Positions 1-7,502 of a DNA stretch of 50,027 nt are shown here, in pieces. A program made the translations under genes and the position numbers. Source of the DNA: Sphingomonadaceae bacterium (GTDB taxonomy: Bacteria; Pseudomonadota; Alphaproteobacteria; Sphingomonadales; Sphingomonadaceae); NCBI GenBank assembly GCA_947472735.1, contig CANJBY010000013.1, forward strand, positions 1 to 50,027. Direction: 5' to 3'. A model generated the notes under the pieces. That model made no database searches. It was given only the letters and a program-made list of their open reading frames with translations, and was not told where the DNA came from. Every line of letters begins with the position of its first letter. The stretch's first letter is position 1.

Positions 1-107
1 AAAACTCCTCCACGCATCCCTGAAGTGCGGACGCTACCGGGTCCGCCCGGGCGTCGGCCGCAATGCGGGGCTGGAGGCGAAGCGCTTCAGCCCCGGCACC
101 CGTTGCG
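1..107 (-). promoter_or_regulatory. structured 5' leader of a leftward gene outside the window
   Basis: Read on the minus strand, this stretch follows a good promoter (114-142) and contains two strong hairpins. The first pairs 85-94 with 67-76 (10 bp, one G-U pair, 8-nt loop). The second pairs 51-55 with 30-34 and 46-50 with 37-41 (5+5 bp, 2-nt bulge, 4-nt loop). A strong Shine-Dalgarno GGAGGAG follows at 11-5, so a start codon probably lies just beyond position 1. The first hairpin's loop and arm contain CCTCC, which could pair with the Shine-Dalgarno. I match it to no known riboswitch. It may simply be a GC-rich 5' UTR. No rightward gene is visible in 1-173. Confidence 0.45.
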
Positions 108-113
108 GGCGGG

Positions 114-142
114 CGTATAACCTATTTGGTTCGTTTTGTCAA
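114..142 (-). promoter_or_regulatory. sigma70-type promoter, leftward
   Basis: On the minus strand a perfect -35 TTGACA (142-137) is followed after exactly 17 bases by TATACG (119-114), which keeps the TATA core of the -10. The spacer is AT-rich compared with the flanks. Predicted transcription start is about position 107, reading out of the window to the left. No other -35/-10 pair I noticed in the window is this close to consensus. Confidence 0.6.
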
Positions 143-173
143 GGTGCGAAAAGGATGTCGCCTCCCGCTTAGC

Positions 174-668
174 TCAATCCAGTCCGGCGAAACCGCCGTA
201 GCGCCCGCGGTGGAACAGCATCGGATCACCTTCGCGCAGCACTTCCATCGCGAGGACCTGGCCCAGCACGAACCAGTGGTCGCCCGCGTCGGTAACCGAG
301 TGGAGCGAGCATTCGATCCGCGCGATGCACCCCGCAAGGGCGGGCAGTCCATGTTCGGACACGGCATATTCCACGCCGGCGAACTTGTCGCCCTTGCCGG
401 CCAACTGGCGGCACAGCGCGGTCTGGTCGCTCCCGAGGATGTTGACGCAGAAGAATCCCGCTTCGGCCACGAGCGGCCAGCTCGATGACGACTTGTCGGG
501 CAGGAAGCCGACCAGCGGCGGGTCGAGCGAGACCGAGGTGAAAGTGCCCACCACCATGCCGACCGGGCTGCCGCCCTTTCCAATGGCAGTGATGGCGCAG
601 ACACCCGTAGGATAGTGGCCCAGCACCTGCCGGAATGTCGCCGCTTCGATGCCGGGTGAGGTCACCAT
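174..668 (-). CDS. flavin reductase family protein (FMN reductase component)
   Basis: 164-residue protein of the flavin reductase-like (split-barrel FMN-binding) family, the type that supplies reduced flavin to two-component monooxygenases. Visible family features are the N-terminal LGHYPTGVCAITA stretch, the GMVVGTFTSVSLDPPLVGF segment and a C-terminal GDPMLFHRGRYGGF motif. The start at 668 is preferred over an upstream in-frame start at 743 because the family fold begins right after it and a GGGAGA Shine-Dalgarno precedes it. It is transcribed away from the LigM-like gene across about 180 bp. No partner flavin-dependent oxygenase is seen in the window, so the substrate is unknown. Confidence 0.85.
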   Translation of the reverse strand: MVTSPGIEAATFRQVLGHYPTGVCAITAIGKGGSPVGMVVGTFTSVSLDPPLVGFLPDKSSSSWPLVAEAGFFCVNILGSDQTALCRQLAGKGDKFAGVEYAVSEHGLPALAGCIARIECSLHSVTDAGDHWFVLGQVLAMEVLREGDPMLFHRGRYGGFAGLD

Positions 669-750
669 GATTCTCCCTGATTCCAATCGGCCGTCCCATG
701 GCGCAAGGCGGCTCGGGCCGCAACTGTGTCGAGCGATACGCATTTCGTCG

Positions 751-792
751 GAAATTTCATAAATACGAACTTTTCATATGCTCGAAATTATG
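751..792. promoter_or_regulatory. AT-rich control region between flavin reductase and LigM-like gene
   Basis: This short AT-rich patch stands out in a GC-rich background and lies between two divergent genes. It contains the palindrome GAAATTTC (751-758), TTTTCA (771-776) and TCGAAATTATG (782-792). The last matches 10 of 11 bases of TCGATATTATG at 3268-3278, upstream of mmsA, where TTTTCA is also present. I infer shared operator or promoter elements, perhaps for the IclR regulator encoded between the two places. No convincing -35/-10 pair could be fixed. Confidence 0.35.
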
Positions 793-852
793 GCACTAGC
801 GGCGCAAGGATGCCTCTGGCGCGTGTGTGCCGTGATTCGAAAGGAAAGTTCC

Positions 853-2247
853 ATGGGAACCAACAGTCTTGAGTCGTTCCTCGCCGCGTCTGGCGACCTT
901 GTCGATCTGGTGCGCAACCAGCAAGTCGGCCCCAATGTCTATCCCGGCGTTCCCGCGGAATACTCCAACTGGCGCTCGGAACAGTCGGCCTGGTACAACA
1001 CCGCCGTGCTCTACAACCAGTCGTACCACATGGTCGATCTGGCGGTTAAGGGCCCCGATGCCTTCGCGATGCTCGAATACCTGGGCGTCAACACCTTCAA
1101 GAACTTCCAGCCCGAGCGCGCCAAGCAGTTCGTGCCGGTCACGCCTTATGGCTATGTCATCGGCGACGTGATCCTGTTCTACCTCGAGGACCAGTCGTTC
1201 AACCTCGTCGGCCGCGCGCCGGTGATCGAGTGGGTGGAATTCCATGCCGCCACCGGCAACTGGAACGTGACTGTCGAGCGCGACGAGCGCTGGGCCATGC
1301 GCACCGACGGCAAGCGCAACACCTACCGCTTCCAGGTTCAGGGTCCGAACGCCATGAAGGTGATCGAGAAGGCCACTGGCTCGACCCCGCCCGACCTCAA
1401 GTTCTTCCACATGACCCGCCTGACCATCGCCGGCAAGGAAGTCCGCGCGCTGCGTCATGGCATGGCCGGCCAGCCCGGCTGGGAACTGTTCGGCCCCTGG
1501 GAAGACTATGGCGCCGTCCACTCGGCCCTGGTCGAAGCCGGCAACGAATTCGGCATGGCTCTGGTCGGTGGCCGCGCCTACTCGTCGAACACGCTGGAAT
1601 CCGCCTGGATCCCGTCGCCGTTCCCGGCGATCTACACCGGCGATGAATTGAAGCCCTACCGTGAGTGGCTGTCCGAGAACTCGTATGCCGGCAAGGCTTC
1701 GGTCGGCGGTTCCTACGTCCCCGAGAGCATCGAGGGCTACTACACCACGCCGTGGGATCTGGGTTACGGACAGTTCGTGAAGTTCGATCACGAGTTCATC
1801 GGCCGCGCTGCCCTTGAAAAGAAGGCGACCGAGCCGAAGCGCCAGAAGGTCACCCTCGCGCTCGACAACGCCGACATTATGCGCGTGCAGAGCTCGGCCC
1901 TGTCGAAGGGCGGCGATCGCGCCAAGTTCATGGAGTACCCGAGCTCGGTCTACTCGATGCACCCGTTCGATCAGGTGCTGATGGACGGCAAGATGGTCGG
2001 TCTCTCGACCTGGATCGGCTACACCTCGAACGAAGGCAAGTTCCTGAGCCTCGCGATCCTCGACGAGAGCGCCGCGACTCCGGGCACCGAAGTCAGCCTG
2101 CTGTGGGGCGAGCCCAACGGCGGCACCCGCAAGCCGACCGTGGAACGCCACGTCCAGACCGAGATCAAGGCGCTGGTCGCTCCCGCGCCCTACTCGGAAG
2201 TCGCGCGTGACAGCTACGCCGACGGCTGGCGCAACAAGAAGGACTGA
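853..2247 (+). CDS. ligM: tetrahydrofolate-dependent O-demethylase, LigM-like (GcvT family)
   Basis: 464-residue protein of the aminomethyltransferase (GcvT) fold. It resembles LigM of Sphingobium, which moves the methyl group of vanillate or 3-O-methylgallate to tetrahydrofolate in the cytoplasm. Recognisable stretches are GPNVYPGVPAE (26-36), VLYNQSYHM (52-60), VTPYGYVIGDVILFY (96-110), RHGMAGQPGWELFGPW (201-216) and GGRAYSSNTLESAW (239-252). Tyr243 probably corresponds to the tyrosine implicated in LigM catalysis. The ATG at 853 has a GGAAAG Shine-Dalgarno; an in-frame start at 778 would add 25 unrelated residues. Codon use is strongly biased to C/G-ending codons, suggesting high expression. 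The usual one-carbon partners (metF, formyl-THF ligase) are not nearby, so the substrate (vanillate-type or another methoxy-aromatic) remains open. Confidence 0.75.
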   Translation: MGTNSLESFLAASGDLVDLVRNQQVGPNVYPGVPAEYSNWRSEQSAWYNTAVLYNQSYHMVDLAVKGPDAFAMLEYLGVNTFKNFQPERAKQFVPVTPYGYVIGDVILFYLEDQSFNLVGRAPVIEWVEFHAATGNWNVTVERDERWAMRTDGKRNTYRFQVQGPNAMKVIEKATGSTPPDLKFFHMTRLTIAGKEVRALRHGMAGQPGWELFGPWEDYGAVHSALVEAGNEFGMALVGGRAYSSNTLESAWIPSPFPAIYTGDELKPYREWLSENSYAGKASVGGSYVPESIEGYYTTPWDLGYGQFVKFDHEFIGRAALEKKATEPKRQKVTLALDNADIMRVQSSALSKGGDRAKFMEYPSSVYSMHPFDQVLMDGKMVGLSTWIGYTSNEGKFLSLAILDESAATPGTEVSLLWGEPNGGTRKPTVERHVQTEIKALVAPAPYSEVARDSYADGWRNKKD

Positions 2248-2300
2248 GCGGTCTGAGCCGGCGCCCTTCGGGGCGCCGCCGGATCACCGGTTTTCGAAAG

Positions 2301-2329
2301 CTCCCCTGCCGAAAGGCGGGGGAGTTTTT
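2301..2329 (+). terminator. rho-independent terminator after LigM-like gene
   Basis: A 10-bp stem (CTCCCCTGCC pairing with GGCGGGGGAG, one T-G wobble) with a GAAA tetraloop is followed by TTTTT at 2325-2329. A second GC-rich hairpin without a T-run (GGCGCC/GGCGCC around CTTCGG) lies just upstream at 2260-2277. Together they should stop rightward transcription before the opposing IclR gene. Confidence 0.8.
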
Positions 2330-2378
2330 CGTTGGTGCTTTAGGCACCAGCGATCGTCATTCTGACGCCGGTGGAGAC

Positions 2379-3131
2379 TTATTCCCCCGTCGAAACACTC
2401 GCCGCCGCGCGCTTGAGGAGGTCGGCTACCTTGGTCTTGAGCAGATCGTCATAGCGCACCTCGGGAATCGCCACGGCAAAGGCGCCGACCACTTCGCCGC
2501 CGATCGTCGCCGCGCAGGCGAGGCCGCAGATGCCGGCGGTGGCTTCCTCGCGCGCTTCGGCATAGCCCTGCGCGCGGATCTGGTTGATCGCGGTGCGCAG
2601 TTCGCGTTCGCTGGTCAGCGTCGCGGGGGTGAAGCGGATGCGCTCGGTCTGGGCGAAATAGAGCTCGAGCTCGGCCTCGGGCAGGGCGGCCAGGATGGCC
2701 TTGCCGGCGGCGAGGCAGTGCAGCGGCTTCTGGTGACCGGGGTCGATCGCATAGCGCAGCGCCTGCGCGCTCGCCTCGGTCACGATCGCTTCGATTTCCC
2801 ACCCCTTGCGCATCATGAACGAGGTGGTTTCATCAACCTCGGCCCGCAAGCCGCGCACCACCGGCGCCACGCGTGCGGCTAGCGCGACGACGACGGACGG
2901 TGCGCGCAAACGGTCCAGACCCGGTCCGGGAAGATAACGGCGGCCCTCGCGGAGCAAGTATTCGCGCTCGACCAGGGTGGAGAGCAGATAGGAAAGGCTG
3001 CTGACCGGGATCGCCAGGGCCCCGGCAATGTCCTGCGCGACGACTCCGGTGCTGTGCGCCACGACATACTCGATGATATCGAGCGTTCGCATCGCCGATT
3101 TGACGTTGGTCGATGGCGCGATCCCGGTCAT
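2379..3131 (-). CDS. IclR family transcriptional regulator
   Basis: 250-residue regulator. An N-terminal winged helix-turn-helix (about 10-75; SAMRTLDIIEYVVAHSTGVV, then AQDIAGALAIPVSSLSYLLS) is followed by an IclR effector-binding domain (about 80-245). That domain shows the typical HCLAAGKAILAALPEAEL segment and GICGLACAATIGGEVVGAFAVAIP near the end. It sits between the LigM-like gene (convergent) and the mmsA operon (divergent, start 297 bp away), so it may control either or both. Its effector cannot be read from sequence. The AT-rich palindrome at 3282-3299 is a candidate operator. Start at 3131; a downstream ATG at codon 14 would leave the helix-turn-helix nearly intact. Confidence 0.88.
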   Translation of the reverse strand: MTGIAPSTNVKSAMRTLDIIEYVVAHSTGVVAQDIAGALAIPVSSLSYLLSTLVEREYLLREGRRYLPGPGLDRLRAPSVVVALAARVAPVVRGLRAEVDETTSFMMRKGWEIEAIVTEASAQALRYAIDPGHQKPLHCLAAGKAILAALPEAELELYFAQTERIRFTPATLTSERELRTAINQIRAQGYAEAREEATAGICGLACAATIGGEVVGAFAVAIPEVRYDDLLKTKVADLLKRAAASVSTGE

Positions 3132-3267
3132 CGCGCTGTCCGCATATGGATGACAACGGCCGATCCCCGGGCGCCGCAGACCGGACGTACTCCGCGCGTG
3201 GTGCGGTTATGAGCCATGTTCGATCAGCATCCCCCGGCGCGCCGGATAGCGCAGTTCCAAGCTGATT

Positions 3268-3299
3268 TCGATATTATGAAATTTTCACGTCCGTGAAAA
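3268..3299. promoter_or_regulatory. palindrome and shared motif upstream of mmsA
   Basis: A perfect 18-bp inverted repeat TTTTCACG-TC-CGTGAAAA occupies 3282-3299. It is directly preceded by TCGATATTATG (3268-3278), nearly identical to TCGAAATTATG at 782-792. The region is AT-rich and lies in the 297-bp gap between the divergent iclR and mmsA genes. The rest of that gap (3132-3267 and 3300-3428) shows only a GGGAGA/AGAGGAA Shine-Dalgarno stretch before mmsA. Likely a regulator-binding site; the regulator is not proven. Confidence 0.5.
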
Positions 3300-3428
3300 G
3301 AGCGAAGCGCCGGGTTTGCCGGATTCGGAAGAATTTTGTCGTCGGACTTCGGTTTAACCGTTCAACTAAGCTTGCCTTCGCCGGGGGCGGGGTGCAGGGA
3401 TAGGGGTGGGAGAATAGAGGAATATTAC

Positions 3429-4928
3429 ATGCGCTTGATAGATCATTACATCGCTGGCGGAACGGGCGGAACTGCTCCGGCGCGGTTGGGCGATGTGTTC
3501 AATCCCAGCACTGGCGAAGTGCAGGCGCAAGTCGCCCTCGGCGATGCGGCTGTACTTGAGCGCGCCGTCGCGGCGGCGGCGAAGGCGCAGCCGGGCTGGG
3601 CGGCAACCAACCCGCAGCGCCGGGCGCGGGTAATGTTCGAATTCAAGCGGCTGGTCGAAGCGCGGATGGACGAGCTGGCCGAACTCATTTCCAGCGAGCA
3701 CGGCAAGGTCATCGCGGATTCCAAGGGCGACATCCAGCGCGGGCTCGAAGTGGTGGAGTTTGCCCTCGGCATTCCGCACGCACAAAAGGGTGAGTACACC
3801 CAGGGCGCCGGACCGGGGATCGACGTCTATTCGATGCGCCAGCCGATCGGCATCGGCGCCGGCATCACCCCCTTCAACTTCCCGGCGATGATCCCGCTGT
3901 GGATGTCTGGCGTGGCCATCGCCTGCGGCAATGCCTTCATCCTCAAGCCCTCCGAACGCGATCCCTCGACCGGAGTGCGGCTGGCCGAACTGATGCTCGA
4001 AGCCGGCGCGCCGGAGGGCATCCTCCAGGTCGTCCACGGCGACAAGGAAATGGTCGACGCGATCCTCGATCACCCGGCGATCGCGGCGGTCAGCTTCGTC
4101 GGCTCGTCCGACATTGCCAACTATGTCTATCAGCGCGGCGCGGCAGCCGGAAAGCGCGTGCAGGCGATGGGCGGGGCCAAGAACCACGGCATCATCATGC
4201 CCGATGCCGATCTCGATCAGGTCGTGAACGACTTGTGCGGCGCGGCCTATGGCTCTGCGGGGGAACGCTGCATGGCGCTCTCGGTCGCGGTGACCGTGGG
4301 CGAGGGCACGACCGAGCGCCTGTTCGAAAAGCTGGTGCCGGCGATCGAGGGCCTCAAGGTTGGCGTGTCGACCGATCCGGCGGCGCATTTCGGTCCGGTC
4401 GTCACCCAGGCCCACAAGGAAAAGATCGAAGCCTGGATCGCCCGCTGCGTCGCCGAGGGTGGTGAGCTGGTGGTCGATGGGCGCGGCTTGGTGCTGCAAG
4501 GCCACGAGAAGGGCTTCTTCACCGGCCCCACGCTGATCGACCGTGTCACCCCGGCGATGGAGAGCTACCACAACGAGATCTTCGGACCGGTGCTCCAGAT
4601 CGTCCGCGCGAAGGATTTCGAGGAAGCGATCAGCCTGCCGAGCCAGCACCAGTACGGCAACGGCGTGGCGATCTTCACCCGCAACGGCCACGCTGCGCGG
4701 GAATTCGCCTCCCGGGTCAACGTCGGCATGGTCGGGATCAACGTGCCGATCCCGGTGCCGGTGGCCTATCACAGCTTCGGCGGCTGGAAGCGCTCGGGCT
4801 TTGGCGATACCAATCAGCACGGCATGGAGGGCGTCCGGTTCTGGACCAAGGTCAAGACCGTGACCGCCCGCTGGCCCGACGGCGGCGGAGATGGCTCCAA
4901 CGCCTTCGTCATTCCGACGATGGGGTAA
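3429..4928 (+). CDS. mmsA: CoA-acylating methylmalonate-semialdehyde dehydrogenase
   Basis: 499-residue enzyme of the aldehyde dehydrogenase superfamily. It oxidises methylmalonate (and malonate) semialdehyde with NAD and CoA to propionyl-CoA (acetyl-CoA) and CO2, the last step of valine breakdown. Diagnostic segments are GITPFNFPAMIPLWM in the cofactor site, VSFVGSSDIANYVYQRGAAAGKRVQAMGGAKNHGII, and GSAGERCMALS holding the catalytic Cys281. Length is typical for the family. The ATG at 3429 is chosen because the family N-terminus (IDHYIAGG) begins there and AGAGGAA precedes it; an earlier in-frame start at 3336 adds no conserved sequence. First gene of a run of overlapping genes that together match valine catabolism. 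Confidence 0.93.
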   Translation: MRLIDHYIAGGTGGTAPARLGDVFNPSTGEVQAQVALGDAAVLERAVAAAAKAQPGWAATNPQRRARVMFEFKRLVEARMDELAELISSEHGKVIADSKGDIQRGLEVVEFALGIPHAQKGEYTQGAGPGIDVYSMRQPIGIGAGITPFNFPAMIPLWMSGVAIACGNAFILKPSERDPSTGVRLAELMLEAGAPEGILQVVHGDKEMVDAILDHPAIAAVSFVGSSDIANYVYQRGAAAGKRVQAMGGAKNHGIIMPDADLDQVVNDLCGAAYGSAGERCMALSVAVTVGEGTTERLFEKLVPAIEGLKVGVSTDPAAHFGPVVTQAHKEKIEAWIARCVAEGGELVVDGRGLVLQGHEKGFFTGPTLIDRVTPAMESYHNEIFGPVLQIVRAKDFEEAISLPSQHQYGNGVAIFTRNGHAAREFASRVNVGMVGINVPIPVPVAYHSFGGWKRSGFGDTNQHGMEGVRFWTKVKTVTARWPDGGGDGSNAFVIPTMG

Positions 4929-4930
4929 CA

Positions 4931-5323
4931 ATGGACGACCGCACACGCATTCCCCCGCTTTCGCCCTTTGAGGAAGCCGTCGGCTTCACCCGCGCCTTGC
5001 GCGCCGGGGAGCGGATCGTGGTTTCCGGACAGGTCGGGGTGGAGGCGGATGGTTCGGTAGCCGCCGATGCCGGGGCCCAGGCGGACCGCTGCTTCGCCTT
5101 GATCCGCGAGTATCTCGAGCAGCTCGGCGGGGCGATGGAGGACGTGGTGCGGGTGCGGATGTTCGTGACCGACATTGCCGATGCCGACACCGTCAGCGCC
5201 GCCTTCTCCCGCGCGCTCGGGCATGTCCGGCCCACGGGAACACTGGTGGCCATATCCGCGCTTTACCATCCGAGCTGGAAGGTGGAAATCGAGGCGGAGG
5301 CCGTGGTCAGGAGCGGGCAATGA
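4931..5323 (+). CDS. RidA/YjgF-family protein lacking the usual catalytic arginine
   Basis: 130-residue RidA-fold protein. The family core is visible: VSGQVGVEADGS (32-42), a central helix ADRCFALIREYLEQLG and VVRVRMFVTDIADAD (72-86), ending RPTGTLVAISALYHPSWKVEIEAEAVV. True RidA enamine/imine deaminases carry RPARS, where the second arginine binds the substrate carboxylate. Here Gly103 replaces it (RPTGT). By family knowledge, members without this arginine are usually not classic 2-aminoacrylate deaminases. The gene lies 2 bases after mmsA and overlaps the next gene by 4 bases, so it is coexpressed with the valine pathway. Its role there is unknown. Confidence 0.82.
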   Translation: MDDRTRIPPLSPFEEAVGFTRALRAGERIVVSGQVGVEADGSVAADAGAQADRCFALIREYLEQLGGAMEDVVRVRMFVTDIADADTVSAAFSRALGHVRPTGTLVAISALYHPSWKVEIEAEAVVRSGQ

Positions 5324-6465
5324 CGGACCAGTTCGCACTCTCCGAAGATCAGCTCGCCATTCAGGACATGGCGCGCAAGTTCACGGCTGACCGGATTACG
5401 CCCTTCGCCGCCGAGTGGGACGAGACATCGCACTACCCGGTCGATGTGTGGAAGGCGGCGGGCGAATTGGGCTTCGGGGCGATCTACGTCTCGGAAGAGA
5501 ACGGCGGAATTGGCCTCGGCCGGCTTGAATCGGCGCTGATCATGGAAGCGATGGCCTATGGCTGTCCGGCGACCAGCGCCTATATCTCGATCCACAACAT
5601 GTCGGCCTGGATGATCGACACCTTCGGCAGCACGGAACTCAAGGCGCGGTTCCTGCCGAAGCTGGTGAGCATGGAACACATCGCCAGCTACGCGTTGACC
5701 GAGCCGGGGTCCGGCTCCGATGCCGCCGCGCTCAAGGCCACGGCGCGGCTGGATGGCGATCACTATGTGCTCAACGGCACCAAGCAGTTCATCTCCGGCG
5801 CGGGTTACAACGACATCTATGTCTGCATGGTGCGGACCGGCGAGGACAAGGCGAAAGGCATCACCTGCCTGGTGATTGAGAAGGGCACCCCGGGGCTCTC
5901 CTTTGGCGCACCGGAGAAGAAGCTCGGCTGGAACGCTTCGCCGACCGCTCAGGTAGTGTTCGAGGATTGCCGGGTGCCCGTCGCCAACCGCGTCGGTGCC
6001 GAAGGCGAGGGCTTCCGCTTCGCCATGGCCGGGCTCGATGGCGGGCGGATCAACATCGGCGCCTGCTCACTCGGCGGGGCGCAGCGCTGCCTTGATGAGG
6101 CGGTGAACTACACCAAGGAGCGTCAGCAGTTCGGCCAACCGATCGCGGACTTCCAGAACACCCAGTTCATGCTCGCCGACATGGCAACCGAACTCGAGGC
6201 GGCCCGGGCGCTGCTCTACATTGCCGCCGCCAAGGTCACAGCGAACTCTCCCGACAAGTCGCGCTTTTCGGCCATGGCCAAGCGATTGGCGACGGACAGC
6301 GGATCGAAGATCGTCAACGATGCGCTGCAGCTGTTCGGGGGCTACGGCTATCTCAAGGACTACCCGATCGAGCGCTTCTGGCGCGATCTGCGGGTCCATT
6401 CGATCCTCGAGGGGACGAACCAGGTGATGCGGATGATCGTCGGGCGGGATTTGCTGCGGCAATGA
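5320..6465 (+). CDS. acyl-CoA dehydrogenase, probably isobutyryl-CoA dehydrogenase
   Basis: 381-residue FAD-dependent acyl-CoA dehydrogenase. Family signatures are YALTEPGSGSDAAALKATA (substrate/FAD loop), KQFISGAGYNDIYVCMVRTG, the QQFGQPIADFQNTQFMLADM helix and LQLFGGYGYLKDYPIERFWRDLRVHSILEGTNQVMR. Glu364 in LEGTNQV is the expected catalytic base. Given its neighbours (HIBCH-type hydrolase, enoyl-CoA hydratase, mmsA, mmsB) the most likely reaction is isobutyryl-CoA to methacrylyl-CoA, passing electrons to ETF. Other short branched acyl-CoAs are possible. Starts at an ATGA overlap with the RidA gene, suggesting translational coupling. Confidence 0.9.
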   Translation: MTDQFALSEDQLAIQDMARKFTADRITPFAAEWDETSHYPVDVWKAAGELGFGAIYVSEENGGIGLGRLESALIMEAMAYGCPATSAYISIHNMSAWMIDTFGSTELKARFLPKLVSMEHIASYALTEPGSGSDAAALKATARLDGDHYVLNGTKQFISGAGYNDIYVCMVRTGEDKAKGITCLVIEKGTPGLSFGAPEKKLGWNASPTAQVVFEDCRVPVANRVGAEGEGFRFAMAGLDGGRINIGACSLGGAQRCLDEAVNYTKERQQFGQPIADFQNTQFMLADMATELEAARALLYIAAAKVTANSPDKSRFSAMAKRLATDSGSKIVNDALQLFGGYGYLKDYPIERFWRDLRVHSILEGTNQVMRMIVGRDLLRQ

Positions 6466-7502
6466 GCGAAGTCCTCATCACCCGCGATTGCGCCGCTGGC
6501 ATTCTCTCGCTCAACCGGCCCAAGGCGATCCATGCCCTGACCCGCGAGATGGTGCGCGAAATGACCGCTGCGTTGCTGGCGTGGCGCGAGGACCCGGCGG
6601 TGCACACGGTGATCATCGACCATGCCGAAGGGCGCGGCTTCTGTGCCGGAGGGGACATCAACCTGCTGCGTCAGTCGGCGCTGGAGGATGGCGGGGAGGC
6701 CGGGCGGCGGTTCTTCTACGAGGAATACCAGCTCAACCACCTGCTGTTCACTTATCCCAAGCCGGTGGTGGCCTTCATGGACGGGATCACCATGGGCGGC
6801 GGTGTGGGGATCAGCCAGCCGGCGCGGTTCCGCGTCGCGACCAAGCACACCCGCCTCGCCATGCCCGAGACCGGGATCGGCCTGTTCCCCGATGTCGGCG
6901 GCGGCTGGTATCTCGCGCGCTTGCCAGGACGGATCGGCCAGTACCTTGCGCTGACCGGAGCCCGCTTCGACGGTGCGGAATGCCTCTGGTCGGGCCTGGC
7001 GACGCACTATCTGGACAGCGAAACACTGGCCGATGCCAAGCAGCGCATCGTTCATGGACACGAGCCCGGCGGCGTGCTGTCCTCCTTGTCCACCACCGTC
7101 CCGGCACCCCGGATCGAGGCCAACGCCCTGCGGATCGCGCGGCATTTTTCCGCGTACCGGTATGAAGACATCCTGGCCAGCCTCGATGCGGATGACAGCG
7201 AATGGGCTGCGAAAGAGCTTGCCGCGCTGCGCACCAAGTCTCCGCAGACCTGCAAGGTAGCCCTGCGGGAACTGCGCGACAGCCTGACCTGCGCTGACTT
7301 TGCCGCGGAAATGGTGATGGAATACCGCATCGCCGCGCGCGTGCTGACCCTGCCGGACTTTGCGGAAGGTGTGCGCGCACTGATCGTCGACAAGACGAAC
7401 GATCCCAAGTGGAACCCGTCGACGCCGGAGGGTGTGACCGACGGGCTGATCGACAGCATCTTTGCTCCGCTTCCGGCGGATGAGGAATGGAAACCGCTAT
7501 GA
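6462..7502 (+). CDS. 3-hydroxyisobutyryl-CoA hydrolase (HIBCH-type)
   Basis: 346-residue member of the crotonase superfamily, longer than a plain enoyl-CoA hydratase because of the C-terminal extension typical of HIBCH. The oxyanion-hole segments [13 protein letters not shown] (58-69) and [14 protein letters not shown] (105-118) are present. [23 protein letters not shown] carries Glu136 and Asp144, matching the two acidic catalytic residues of HIBCH. It should hydrolyse 3-hydroxyisobutyryl-CoA to free 3-hydroxyisobutyrate, the substrate of MmsB encoded downstream. It overlaps the acyl-CoA dehydrogenase gene and the next gene by ATGA at each end. Confidence 0.9.
   Translation: MSEVLITRDCAAGILSLNRPKAIHALTREMVREMTAALLAWREDPAVHTVIIDHAEGRGFCAGGDINLLRQSALEDGGEAGRRFFYEEYQLNHLLFTYPKPVVAFMDGITMGGGVGISQPARFRVATKHTRLAMPETGIGLFPDVGGGWYLARLPGRIGQYLALTGARFDGAECLWSGLATHYLDSETLADAKQRIVHGHEPGGVLSSLSTTVPAPRIEANALRIARHFSAYRYEDILASLDADDSEWAAKELAALRTKSPQTCKVALRELRDSLTCADFAAEMVMEYRIAARVLTLPDFAEGVRALIVDKTNDPKWNPSTPEGVTDGLIDSIFAPLPADEEWKPL

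Noticed and set aside
67..94. Hairpin as a rho-independent terminator
   Set aside because: No T-run follows on either strand. It lies downstream of a promoter on the minus strand and fits a leader structure better.
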